A stretch of DNA of 64,000 nt from Clostridiales bacterium (lineage in GTDB: Bacteria; Bacillota; Clostridia; Oscillospirales; Oscillospiraceae): assembly GCA_004556755.1 (NCBI GenBank), contig SFFW01000007.1, positions 1 to 64,000 of the forward strand, given 5' to 3'. Below the pieces are notes generated by a model. The model ran no database searches. It was not told where the DNA came from and saw nothing but the letters and a program-made list of their open reading frames with translations. How positions within the stretch are numbered: the first letter of the stretch is position 1; each line of letters starts with the position of its first letter. Below are positions 15,955-22,901 of the stretch, piece by piece. Made by a program: the position numbers and the translations under genes.

Positions 15955-16818
15955 TCACCCGCCCTTGTTGAGATCACGGTTGATGTCCGCCACATTGTAA
16001 TCCATGCAGCGCAGATGCTCGCCCAGTGCGGTTGCGACCGCAACGGAGCGATGCCGTCCGCCGGTGCAGCCTATCGCAATGGTGAGACTGTACTTTCCCT
16101 CCTCGATGTAGAGGGGGATGAGAAATTCTATCATATCGACGAGCTTATCCATAAAGTCCGTCGTCTGCTTAAAGCCGAAAACGTAGTCACGCACGTCGGC
16201 GTCAAGCCCGCTGTGCAGACGCAGCTCCTCGACGTAGTAGGGGTTCGGCAGGAACCTCACGTCGAACACGAGGTCTGCGTCCAGCGGCATACCGTACTTG
16301 AAGCCGAAGGACATCACGTTCACCGTGATGCCCCGGTGCGGGGTGTTCTCTGCAAACAGGGTGTAAAGCTCGTTGCGAAGCTGCCCAAGCGTCAGGTGTG
16401 AGGTGTTCACGATGTAGTCCGCCATGTCCCGTATCGGGCGTATCAGACTGCGCTCACTCTCGATCGCCGACTCAATGGACATCCCCTTCTTTGCCAAGGG
16501 GTGCGGTCTGCGGGACTCCTTGTAGCGCTTGACGATCGTCCGATCATCCGCCTCCATGAACAGTATCCGGTAGCCGAAGCCTGTGGCTTTAAGCTCCTGC
16601 AGCGCCTCGATTATCTCCGTAAAGCCGTTTTTCTCACGCACGTCCGTGACGAGCGCCACCTTTTCGTAGCGCCCCTTCGTCGCTGCGCACAGCTCCGCAA
16701 ACCTCGGTATGAGCGCCGCCGGCATATTGTCGACGCAGTAGAAATCGAGGTCCTCTATAATGTCCGCCGCCTGGCTCTTTCCGCCGCCGGAAAGTCCCGT
16801 GATTATCAAAAACTCCAT
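15955..16818 (-). CDS. rapZ: RapZ/YvcJ-family nucleotide-binding protein
   Basis: A 287-residue P-loop protein: Walker A is GLSGGGKSQAADIIEDLDFY, followed by CVDNMPAALIPRF; the C-terminal RapZ domain has AIGCTGGRHRSVAVA. In Escherichia coli the homologue is an RNase E adapter for GlmY/GlmZ; in Firmicutes YvcJ hydrolyses nucleotides and affects competence. ATG 16818 has GGGGGAG upstream; a TTG at 16836 is possible. It lies in the hprK-murB-rapZ-whiA-dnaE operon. Confidence 0.92.
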   Translation of the reverse strand: MEFLIITGLSGGGKSQAADIIEDLDFYCVDNMPAALIPRFAELCAATKGRYEKVALVTDVREKNGFTEIIEALQELKATGFGYRILFMEADDRTIVKRYKESRRPHPLAKKGMSIESAIESERSLIRPIRDMADYIVNTSHLTLGQLRNELYTLFAENTPHRGITVNVMSFGFKYGMPLDADLVFDVRFLPNPYYVEELRLHSGLDADVRDYVFGFKQTTDFMDKLVDMIEFLIPLYIEEGKYSLTIAIGCTGGRHRSVAVATALGEHLRCMDYNVADINRDLNKGG

Positions 16819-16851
16819 GCTCTCTGTCTCCCCCAAAGTCGCACTTCCGAC

Positions 16852-17865
16852 TTACTCCTGTGCTTCCGCCTTCTCCTGCGACGATTTTGCCATCTGGTCC
16901 ATTATCCCGCTGCGGCGCTGCTTCCAGTCGTCCACCAGAACCATGCCCTTGGGGTATATCCTTATCTCCGGCGTAAGCGTGATTCCGGACTTTTCGTACA
17001 CCGTGCGCCGTACCTTGTCGAGCAGCTCCACCACGTCGTCATAGCTTGCGCCGCCTGCGTTCACCGCAAAGCCGGCATGCTTCGTGCTTATCATCGCACC
17101 GCCGACGGTAAAGCCCTTGAGTCCCGCCTCATCTATGAGTGCTGCGGCATAGCCGCCCTCCGGACGCTTAAAGGCACTTCCGGCAGAGGGCATATCCAGC
17201 GGCTGGGACGCACGGCGCTTTTCGTTCATCTCGTTCATCTTGGCGCCGATCTCCTCCGGCACGCCGGGCGTGAGCCTGAACACCGCACTCAAAATTGCGC
17301 AGCTTATGTTTTCAAAGGCGCTGTGACGGTAGGAAAATTCGCAGTCCTTGCCCGCCACCTCGGTGAGCGCCTGCTCCGGCAGGTAGTACACGACGACGCT
17401 GTCGGTGACGTCCTTCATCTCGCCGCCGTAGGCTCCGGCGTTCATCAGCAGCGCACCGCCGACGCTTCCCGGAATGCCCGACGCAAACTCAAGCCCCGAA
17501 AGAGAGTTCTGCTTCGCAAACGCCGCAAGCGACGCAAGCGAAACGCCCGCCTCGGCGTGTATCGTAACGCCGTCCTCTCCGAGACGGATGCGGTTTAGCT
17601 TCTCCGTCGAAATGACGCATATCTCAAGTCCCTCGTCGGGGATTATCATATTCGTTCCCTTGCCGATCATCAGCGGCGCAACGCTGTGCATATGCAGGAT
17701 AAACTCAAGCTTTGAAAACTCCCATATATCCTTCGGCACGGCAAAGGCTCTGACGGGTCCGCCGAGCTTAAAGGAGCAATGCTCCGACATCGGCTCGCTC
17801 TCCCGAAGCTCCAGCTCCGGCATTTTTTCCTTAATTGCGGCTATCGCCTTTTCAAGCTGTTCCAT
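16852..17865 (-). CDS. murB: UDP-N-acetylenolpyruvoylglucosamine reductase
   Basis: A 337-residue FAD enzyme that makes UDP-N-acetylmuramate, the second committed step of peptidoglycan synthesis. HCSFKLGGPVRAF and GKGTNMIIPDEGL mark the FAD domain; SGIPGSVGGALLMNAGAYG is the signature; the MurB C-domain holds RRASQPLDMPSAGSAFKRPE. I chose the second ATG (17865), 6 bases after GGAG; an ATG at 17868 and a TTG at 17877 are in frame. It sits 12 bases after the hprK stop. A C-terminal QEKAEAQE tail is slightly longer than usual. Confidence 0.93.
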   Translation of the reverse strand: MEQLEKAIAAIKEKMPELELRESEPMSEHCSFKLGGPVRAFAVPKDIWEFSKLEFILHMHSVAPLMIGKGTNMIIPDEGLEICVISTEKLNRIRLGEDGVTIHAEAGVSLASLAAFAKQNSLSGLEFASGIPGSVGGALLMNAGAYGGEMKDVTDSVVVYYLPEQALTEVAGKDCEFSYRHSAFENISCAILSAVFRLTPGVPEEIGAKMNEMNEKRRASQPLDMPSAGSAFKRPEGGYAAALIDEAGLKGFTVGGAMISTKHAGFAVNAGGASYDDVVELLDKVRRTVYEKSGITLTPEIRIYPKGMVLVDDWKQRRSGIMDQMAKSSQEKAEAQE

Positions 17866-17877
17866 CATTCTCTCCAA

Positions 17878-18816
17878 TCAGATAGTGCCGAGGTCTATCG
17901 CCCGGTCGTGATTTGCCGCAAGCGTCTCTGCGGCGTTGTAGCCCATCTTCTTCTGACGGTTGTTCATTGCGGCAAGCTCCAAAATGACCGCAAGGTTCCT
18001 GCCCGGACGCACCGGGATCGTTACGCTCGGCACAGTCACGCCGAGAATGTCCTGCGTTTCGTTCGTAAGCCCCAGTCGGTCGTATGCCTTGCCGTCGTCC
18101 CATATCTCCATGTTCACGACGAGGTCAATGGCGCTTTCGGGCTTTACCGCACCGACGCCGTATATGTGGCGGACGTCCACAACGCCGATGCCTCGCAGCT
18201 CCATGTAGTAGCGGATAAGCTCCGGCGCAGAGCCGACAAGGCTGCCCTTGCTCAGCTTGCGGATGTCGACAGCGTCGTCGGCGATGAGGCGGTGACCCCT
18301 CTTTATAAGCTCAAGCGCAGTCTCGCTCTTGCCGATGCCGGAGTCGCCGGTCAGAAGCAGACCTTCGCCGTGGACCTCGACAAGCACGCCGTGTACCGTC
18401 GTGCGGGGGGCAAGGTGGAAGTGCAGTGCGCTTATGATGTTCGCCATGAAGTCGGAGGTGTCCTCCGTCGTCGTGAAAATGTTGCGGTCGTACTTCCTCG
18501 CCGCCTCGATGCATTCGGGGAACGCCGCAGCGCCGTGGCATATGACGAGCGCTGAAATGTCCCATTTAAAAAGGTCGTCAAAGCAGCGTCTGCGCTCGTC
18601 CTCGGTTTTAAGCTCCAGATAGGTGCTTTCGACCCTGCCCATGATCTGGAGCCGTTTGGGGTCGAAGTAGTTGTAAAAGCCCGCAAGCTGCAGTGCGGGA
18701 CGGTTGACGTCCGCCGTGGTGAGCAGCCTTTCCTCGTAGTCCTCCGAGGTGTGCAGCGGCGTAAGTCCGTTTTCCTCCGCCAGTGTTTTGAGCTTTACGG
18801 AATACTTTCCTGCCAT
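17878..18816 (-). CDS. hprK: HPr kinase/phosphorylase
   Basis: A 312-residue enzyme that phosphorylates HPr at Ser46 and reverses the reaction, governing carbon catabolite repression in low-GC Gram-positives. The P-loop GDSGIGKSETALELIKRGH and the HprK signature region ELRGIGVVDVRHIYG are visible. First gene of a six-gene operon through dnaE and log, with a good promoter at 18854-18882 and SD AGGAGGG. Confidence 0.95.
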   Translation of the reverse strand: MAGKYSVKLKTLAEENGLTPLHTSEDYEERLLTTADVNRPALQLAGFYNYFDPKRLQIMGRVESTYLELKTEDERRRCFDDLFKWDISALVICHGAAAFPECIEAARKYDRNIFTTTEDTSDFMANIISALHFHLAPRTTVHGVLVEVHGEGLLLTGDSGIGKSETALELIKRGHRLIADDAVDIRKLSKGSLVGSAPELIRYYMELRGIGVVDVRHIYGVGAVKPESAIDLVVNMEIWDDGKAYDRLGLTNETQDILGVTVPSVTIPVRPGRNLAVILELAAMNNRQKKMGYNAAETLAANHDRAIDLGTI

Positions 18817-18853
18817 ATGCGCCTATCCCTCCTATGTTATTCTATAATATTAT

Positions 18854-18882
18854 ATTATATCTATGCACGGGGTCTGCGTCAA
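18854..18882 (-). promoter_or_regulatory. Sigma-A promoter of the hprK-murB-rapZ-whiA-dnaE-log operon
   Basis: Minus-strand TTGACG (18877-18882) and TATAAT (18854-18859) with a 17-base spacer, 37 bases upstream of the hprK ATG. Confidence 0.8.
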
Positions 18883-18940
18883 GCACGGCGGGCAGGACAA
18901 AGAGCGCAAGGCAGCGCAATTTATTTTATGAAAAAATGTC

Positions 18941-18969
18941 TTGCAATTGCTGTGATTGTCTGCTATTAT
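18941..18969 (+). promoter_or_regulatory. Sigma-A promoter of rpmB
   Basis: TTGCAA (18941-18946) and TATTAT (18964-18969) with a 17-base spacer, about 56 bases upstream of the rpmB ATG. Confidence 0.7.
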
Positions 18970-19025
18970 ATATAAGCTGTCCTTTTCAGAGGCGGCTAAA
19001 CACAAGCAAGGAGGTGCTTCAACAA

Positions 19026-19214
19026 ATGGCAAAGTGTGAATTTTGCGACAAGGGTCTTGCCTTCGGCATCCAGGTTTCCCATTCTCACAGACGTTCCAAC
19101 CGTACTTGGAAGCCCAACGTGAAGCGCGTCAAGGCGATCGTGGACGGAAGTCCCAAGCATGTTTATGCTTGCACCCGCTGCCTGCGCAGCGGCAAGGTCA
19201 CTCGCGCTGTGTAA
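19026..19214 (+). CDS. rpmB: Ribosomal protein L28, zinc-binding form
   Basis: A 62-residue 50S protein. MAKCEFCDKGLAFGIQVSHS is the L28 start, and CxxC pairs at both ends (CEFC and CTRC) make the zinc-ribbon (C+) form. NRTWKPNVKRV is the conserved middle. SD AAGGAGGTG lies before the ATG. It stands alone between its own promoter and terminator, as is usual for rpmB in Firmicutes. Confidence 0.95.
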   Translation: MAKCEFCDKGLAFGIQVSHSHRRSNRTWKPNVKRVKAIVDGSPKHVYACTRCLRSGKVTRAV

Positions 19215-19232
19215 TTTTATATTACCCGAAAC

Positions 19233-19258
19233 AAGCCCGCCTTACGGCGGGCTTTTTT
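19233..19258 (+). terminator. Intrinsic terminator of rpmB
   Basis: The stem AAGCCCGCC/GGCGGGCTT (19233-19241, 19246-19254) has a TTAC loop followed by T's. Confidence 0.85.
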
Positions 19259-19269
19259 CGTTGTCTGAA

Positions 19270-19393
19270 AAAGCTCCCCCGGCAACTGAAGTGACCCCAA
19301 AAAGTTAGACAAATAATCTTAAAAGAATTAGTACAAATATTTTACCATACTTGTCTAACAAATGGGGTGCAGTTCAGCTTACCGGGGAGCTTT
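19270..19393. mobile_element. Mini-element with ~43-bp terminal inverted repeats, IS3-like ends
   Basis: The left end AAAGCTCCCCCGG...CTGAAGTGACCCC...GTTAGACAA (19270-19313) mirrors the right end, which on the minus strand reads AAAGCTCCCCGG...CTGAACTGCACCCC...GTTAGACAAG (19393-19350). The TGAACTGCACCCC..GTTAGACA pattern resembles IS3-family tips. Only about 37 A/T-rich bases lie between the arms, so no transposase is encoded. It looks like a MITE or deletion derivative placed just past the rpmB terminator. The outer AAAGCTCCCC/GGGGAGCTTT could itself be an older terminator hairpin split by the insertion. Confidence 0.6.
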
Positions 19394-19400
19394 ACACAAC

Positions 19401-19708
19401 GGTAATAATTGCGTTCAGACAAGGCAAAGCACACGAGGGAATACTTTTTGTATTTCCAAGGGCTTTAACGCCGTATGAACGGAAATCAGCCCCACCGCTT
19501 GTCTGACGGTGATGATTTGCGTTCAGACAAGGCAAAGCACACGAGGGAATACTTTTTGTATTTCCCGTGTGCTTTAACGCCGTATGAGCGGAAATCAGCC
19601 CTACCGCTTGTCTGACGGTGATGATTTGCGCTCAGACAAGGCAAAGCCCGCAGGGAATATTTTTATATTTCCAAGGGCTTTAACGCCGTATGAGCGGAAA
19701 TCAGCCCG
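19401..19708. repeat. Three tandem copies of a 107-109-bp hairpin repeat
   Basis: Copies begin with GGTRATRATT at 19401, 19508 and 19617. Each holds CAGACAAGGCAAAG, then a hairpin ending in CTTTAACGCCGTATGARCGG, then AAATCAGCCC; copies 1 and 2 close with CCGCTTGTCTGAC, so their ends are inverted repeats (CAGACAAG/CTTGTCTG). Copy 2 has a perfect-looking stem (AAAGCACACG/CGTGTGCTTT). Copy 1 keeps that left arm but has the right arm of copy 3 (CCAAGGGCTTT), as if by gene conversion. Copy 3 runs into the stop codon of the gene at 19701. No ORF with an SD lies here. Confidence 0.75.
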
Positions 19709-20315
19709 TCACGGTGACGCTTGTTTCGGAGGTGATGCTCTTAATATCATTGCCGCTGTAGACGCCGTTATAGTTCCAGGTCACCGAGATCGGCACCGTC
19801 AGCAGCTCACCGGGGTTGAGATAAAGCTCCTGCGAGGCGCTGTATATCAGCGTCTCCGTCGGGGAGTCGTTCGACTCGATGCTCAAGGTCTCGCTCCTGA
19901 ACGAATACGCCGTGCCGTTTATCGTCACCACGCCGCTGCGGGGTCCGATGCCGAGGGTGTAGGAGCGCACATAGATCCGAACCTCCATCACCAAAGCGCC
20001 GCTTTGCGACCTCGTGACCGCCCACTCGGTGTGCGTGTTGAGAGTGGTGCCGGTGTCGGAGTCGAAGCTGCCGGACATGAGCCTGTCCTGCGAGGGGGCG
20101 GGTGTCGGTGTCGGTGTCGGTGTCGGCTCTGCGCTCGGCGACACCGAGGGCGAAGGCTCGTCCGACGGTGAAACGTCGGGAGCTGCGGTCGGGGACGCCG
20201 ACGGCTCCGCCGCCTCGTTCGAGGGCTTGGGCGCCGTGAGCCATGCGGTTATCCCCGCCGCCATGAGCAGCACAAGTATCAGCGCAACGAAAATATGTCC
20301 CTTCTGTTTGTTCAC
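19701..20315 (-). CDS. Membrane-anchored surface protein with Pro/Thr/Ser linker
   Basis: A 204-residue protein with no family I recognise. Residues 8-27 form a hydrophobic anchor (IFVALILVLLMAAGITAWL); residues 30-75 form a Ser/Pro/Thr/Glu-rich linker with a PTPTPTPTP run from a short GTGTCG-type DNA repeat; residues 80-204 look like a beta-rich extracellular domain. The linker suggests it spans the cell wall. GTG start 20315 with ACGGAGG upstream. It is divergent from the PepSY gene, and its 3' end abuts the tandem repeats. Confidence 0.75.
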   Translation of the reverse strand: MNKQKGHIFVALILVLLMAAGITAWLTAPKPSNEAAEPSASPTAAPDVSPSDEPSPSVSPSAEPTPTPTPTPAPSQDRLMSGSFDSDTGTTLNTHTEWAVTRSQSGALVMEVRIYVRSYTLGIGPRSGVVTINGTAYSFRSETLSIESNDSPTETLIYSASQELYLNPGELLTVPISVTWNYNGVYSGNDIKSITSETSVTVTG

Positions 20316-20352
20316 TTGCCTAGCCTCCGTAACTTTTAATATTTTATCGACT

Positions 20353-20381
20353 ATTATAGCGTATCTTTAAATAAAAATCCA
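20353..20381 (-). promoter_or_regulatory. Probable promoter of the surface-protein gene
   Basis: Minus-strand TATAAT (20353-20358) is perfect; the -35 TGGATT (20376-20381) is weak, with a 17-base spacer. Confidence 0.5.
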
Positions 20382-20391
20382 CTCCGCTTTG

Positions 20392-20420
20392 TTGACAAAA
20401 ACCCGTAAAAATATTAAAAT
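20392..20420 (+). promoter_or_regulatory. Sigma-A promoter of the PepSY gene
   Basis: TTGACA (20392-20397) and TAAAAT (20415-20420) with a 17-base spacer, 34 bases upstream of the ATG. Confidence 0.75.
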
Positions 20421-20453
20421 TTCAATGATTTTATTTCGGAGGGAGGCGTTGGC

Positions 20454-20900
20454 ATGGCAAAGGGCGGCAGGCATCTTGCGCCCTCGAAGCGCTCTTCCGC
20501 CGGAAGACGGCGCAGCGGCGGCATACGACTCGTCTCAAGTCGGGGCAGGGGCAGCGCCGAGAGACCCCGCCGCAGACCCGTTTTGACCATGCGTCGGGAC
20601 ATCCTCCGTGCCATGCTTTTCTTCCTGCTGTGCTTTCTCATGCTCTCCCCCGTGCGGGGCTGCATCCTTGCCGACGGCGACTACATCGGCATGGCAAAGG
20701 CGCAGAGCATCGCCGTGGACGATGCCGGCATCCCGCCCGACAAGGCGCAGAATGTTCGCACCGACATGATAAAGATCGACGGTGAGGTGTACTACAAGGT
20801 GCAGTTTACCGGCTCCGTCACCGATTACCGATACATCATAAACGCCGAAACGGGCAAGATACTGACGCAGGTTTTCTACCGTCTCGACAAGACGCAATAA
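20454..20900 (+). CDS. PepSY-domain protein with a basic cytoplasmic N-terminus
   Basis: A 148-residue protein. Residues 1-48 are strongly basic (GRRRSGG, ERPRRRP), residues 50-65 are hydrophobic (AMLFFLLCFLMLSPV), and residues 75-148 form a PepSY-like domain (KAQSIAVDDAGI, YYKVQFTGSVTDYRYIINAE, TGKIL). PepSY domains often inhibit or guide extracellular peptidases; the partner here is unknown. It is probably an N-in, C-out anchored protein. SD GGAGGGAGG; a strong terminator overlaps the stop codon. Confidence 0.8.
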   Translation: MAKGGRHLAPSKRSSAGRRRSGGIRLVSSRGRGSAERPRRRPVLTMRRDILRAMLFFLLCFLMLSPVRGCILADGDYIGMAKAQSIAVDDAGIPPDKAQNVRTDMIKIDGEVYYKVQFTGSVTDYRYIINAETGKILTQVFYRLDKTQ

Positions 20901-20930
20901 AAGCGTGTAAGCTGTTGCTTACACGCTTTT
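20899..20930 (+). terminator. Intrinsic terminator of the PepSY gene
   Basis: AAAAGCGTGTAAGC/GCTTACACGCTTTT (20899-20912, 20917-20930) is a 14-bp perfect stem with a TGTT loop. Confidence 0.9.
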
Positions 20931-21047
20931 GTTCGTCTTGAATGTGCGCTCGCCTGCGAACGCTGCGCCCGTAATCGCCAAGAGGCAGCCTCTCATGTGT
21001 TTTGCGGAAAGTGTTTTGACGTACGGGCCCCAATCCTATAAACAAGA

Positions 21048-21082
21048 AAAACCGTGTTTTGCAAAATGCAAAACACGGTTTT
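21048..21082 (-). terminator. Intrinsic terminator of rplJ-rplL
   Basis: AAAACCGTGTTTTGCA/TGCAAAACACGGTTTT (21048-21063, 21067-21082) is a 16-bp stem with a 3-base loop, T-run on the minus strand, 14 bases past the rplL stop. Confidence 0.85.
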
Positions 21083-21095
21083 GTAAGTGCTGTGA

Positions 21096-21464
21096 TTACT
21101 TGATCTCGACGGTTGCGCCGACTGCCTCGAGCTGAGCCTTGAGAGCCTCTGCGTCTTCCTTGGAGATGCCTTCCTTGATCTTTGCAGGAACTGCTTCGAC
21201 CATTGCCTTTGCCTCTGCGAGACCCAGGCCGGTGATGCCGCGGACTTCCTTGATGACCTTGATCTTCTCTGCGCCGAAAGCGGTCATAACAACGTCGAAC
21301 TCGGTCTTTTCCTCGACAGCGGCTGCTGCTGCGCCTGCTGCGGGGGCTGCTGCTGCGACTGCGGAGACACCGAAGGTCTCGCAAATTGCATCGACGAGCT
21401 CCTTGAGCTCTAGAACGGAAAGAGCCTTGATCTCTTCTACCATGGCTGCGATTTTTTCACTCAT
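21096..21464 (-). CDS. rplL: Ribosomal protein L7/L12
   Basis: A 122-residue stalk protein of the 50S subunit that recruits translational GTPases. N-terminal dimerisation domain ([20 protein letters not shown]), alanine-rich hinge (about residues 36-50), and C-terminal domain with the conserved [20 protein letters not shown] helix. It follows rplJ by 36 bases and shares its promoter and L10 leader. Confidence 0.97.
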   Translation of the reverse strand: MSEKIAAMVEEIKALSVLELKELVDAICETFGVSAVAAAAPAAGAAAAAVEEKTEFDVVMTAFGAEKIKVIKEVRGITGLGLAEAKAMVEAVPAKIKEGISKEDAEALKAQLEAVGATVEIK

Positions 21465-21500
21465 TTGAATTATCCTCCAATAATTATTCTGTTGCCGCTC

Positions 21501-22022
21501 TTACTCTGCGGCTTCTGCGGGTGCGCCACCCATCTTCTCGACGACTTCGCTCAGGCATACTGCCAGACCGCCCATAATGGCGTTGAGGGAGCCTGCCAGC
21601 TTTGCGTACAGGTCGTTCTTGGAAGTCAGGGTGGACAGTTCTGCGATCTCCTGCTCGCTCAGGATCTTGCCCTCCATGAATGCTGCCTTGACATTGAACC
21701 TGTCGTTGAGCTTCTTGGAGTACTCGCTGATGATGCGGAACGGAGCAATGGGATCTTCGGTGCTGGTTGCAAGAGAGGTGCTTCCGTTCAGAACGGAGTC
21801 CAGCTCTTTCATACCGAGCTTGTCGATGGCGATGCGGGTAAGGGTGTTCTTTACGACGCTGTAATCGACGCCCTCCTTGCGCATTTCGGTACGAAGCGCG
21901 GTGTCCTCTGCCACGGTAATACCCTGGTAATCGACGAGGATGCCTGCGCTTGCGCCCTGAATACGCTCAACGAGTGCTTCGACTATCGCCTGCTTTTCGC
22001 TGAGAACCTTTGCGTTAGGCAT
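21501..22022 (-). CDS. rplJ: Ribosomal protein L10
   Basis: A 173-residue base of the L7/L12 stalk. MPNAKVLSEKQAIVEALVER and SAGILVDYQGITVAEDTALR are typical of the family; the C-terminal helix binds L12 dimers. L10 (with L12) binds its own leader RNA to repress. The usual upstream partner rplA is not adjacent. Confidence 0.96.
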   Translation of the reverse strand: MPNAKVLSEKQAIVEALVERIQGASAGILVDYQGITVAEDTALRTEMRKEGVDYSVVKNTLTRIAIDKLGMKELDSVLNGSTSLATSTEDPIAPFRIISEYSKKLNDRFNVKAAFMEGKILSEQEIAELSTLTSKNDLYAKLAGSLNAIMGGLAVCLSEVVEKMGGAPAEAAE

Positions 22023-22171
22023 GTGTGTTTTTCACCTCCACACGATTTATCTGCGCCCGCAGAATAAAGAAAAGTCTCCGTATCACGGGACACGGAGACA
22101 TAAAGCAATCAAATCTGATGCCATCCTCGGCAGGATTTACACGAAACCGCAACCTGCTGTCTCCGGAGCGC
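22023..22171 (-). promoter_or_regulatory. L10 leader RNA, autoregulatory
   Basis: Between the promoter and rplJ. The minus strand reads GGAGACAGCAGG, a few bases on AATCCTGCCGAGG, the conserved L10-leader kink-turn arms; then a hairpin GTCTCCGT..ACGGAGAC (about 22065-22088) with a T-rich tail, a candidate attenuator; then the SD (GTGGAGGTG) of rplJ. The L10-leader family is known to bind L10/L12 for feedback control in Firmicutes. Confidence 0.85.
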
Positions 22172-22177
22172 CAAAAT

Positions 22178-22206
22178 AAAATATCATTTTTTGCCTTGCT
22201 TGTCAA
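22178..22206 (-). promoter_or_regulatory. Sigma-A promoter of rplJ-rplL
   Basis: Minus-strand TTGACA (22201-22206) and TATTTT (22178-22183) with a 17-base spacer. It sits within a GCCTTG/CAAGGC hairpin right behind the CPBP gene. Confidence 0.75.
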
Positions 22207-22220
22207 GGCTTTTTTTCATT

Positions 22221-22901
22221 TTACATCATGGAAACGAAATTATAGCTCATATGGAAGAAGATCGCCGTCCATATGCTGCCGCTCTTGTCGTAGCTCCAGC
22301 ACAGAGCGACGCCGCCGGGGATATACTGTATAACGTATATGAGCATCCTCAGATCGCCGGACGACAGGATGTACGACGCAATGTGGTACAGTCCGAACAC
22401 AAGCACCGTCACGACGTAGGCGGCAATGCGGCTGCGGCGGCGTATGGTGCAGAATATGCCGCCTCTGAATATCGCCTCCTCCACCACGGGAGCAAGCAGC
22501 ACGGCGACCGCCATCATGCTGCTTCGATCCTGCGCCGTGAGACTGTTCACCGTGTCTTGGTTCGGGTTCGAGCCGGAAGGGGAGATCAGGAGCATCAGCA
22601 GATTCACCGCAAAGTTCAGCGCAAGGCACAGCCCCCACGCCGTCAGAAAATGCATGAGGCACAGCCCCGGTTTCTCCGCAAGATTCCGCCAACTCCGCAG
22701 AAGGTATCTGCCCAGCAGTACAAGCACAAGTGCAAAGCTCATGCAGTAGTACAGCAGGTTAAAGCGAGCGCCGCTGAGACCCAAATTCAGCACGTTGTTT
22801 AAAACAAGCAGCAGCCTCGGCAGCAGGACGCAGTGCAGCGGCAGCATCGCCATTGCGCTCCAGAACTCAAAGCGGGTGAGCCGGTCTTTAAACTGCGTCA
22901 T
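22221..22901 (-). CDS. CPBP-family intramembrane metalloprotease
   Basis: A 226-residue polytopic membrane protein of the CPBP (CAAX/Abi) family. Motif 1 is VVEEAIFRGG (EExxxR, here EEAIFR), motif 2 is FGLYHI (FxxxH), and a third polar motif lies near YDKSGSIWTAIFFHMSYN (Hxx(S/N)). These are the predicted zinc/glutamate catalytic residues in membrane helices. Substrate unknown; relatives are linked to bacteriocin immunity or prenyl-protein processing. Its ATGA overlaps the mutS stop. Confidence 0.88.
   Translation of the reverse strand: MTQFKDRLTRFEFWSAMAMLPLHCVLLPRLLLVLNNVLNLGLSGARFNLLYYCMSFALVLVLLGRYLLRSWRNLAEKPGLCLMHFLTAWGLCLALNFAVNLLMLLISPSGSNPNQDTVNSLTAQDRSSMMAVAVLLAPVVEEAIFRGGIFCTIRRRSRIAAYVVTVLVFGLYHIASYILSSGDLRMLIYVIQYIPGGVALCWSYDKSGSIWTAIFFHMSYNFVSMM

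Noticed and set aside
19401-19708. CRISPR array
   Set aside because: Only three copies, unit of 107-109 bp, no unique spacers and no cas genes.
22191-22214. Terminator for the CPBP gene
   Set aside because: The GCCTTG/CAAGGC hairpin has its T-run on the plus strand only and overlaps the rplJ -35; it is unlikely to stop minus-strand transcription.
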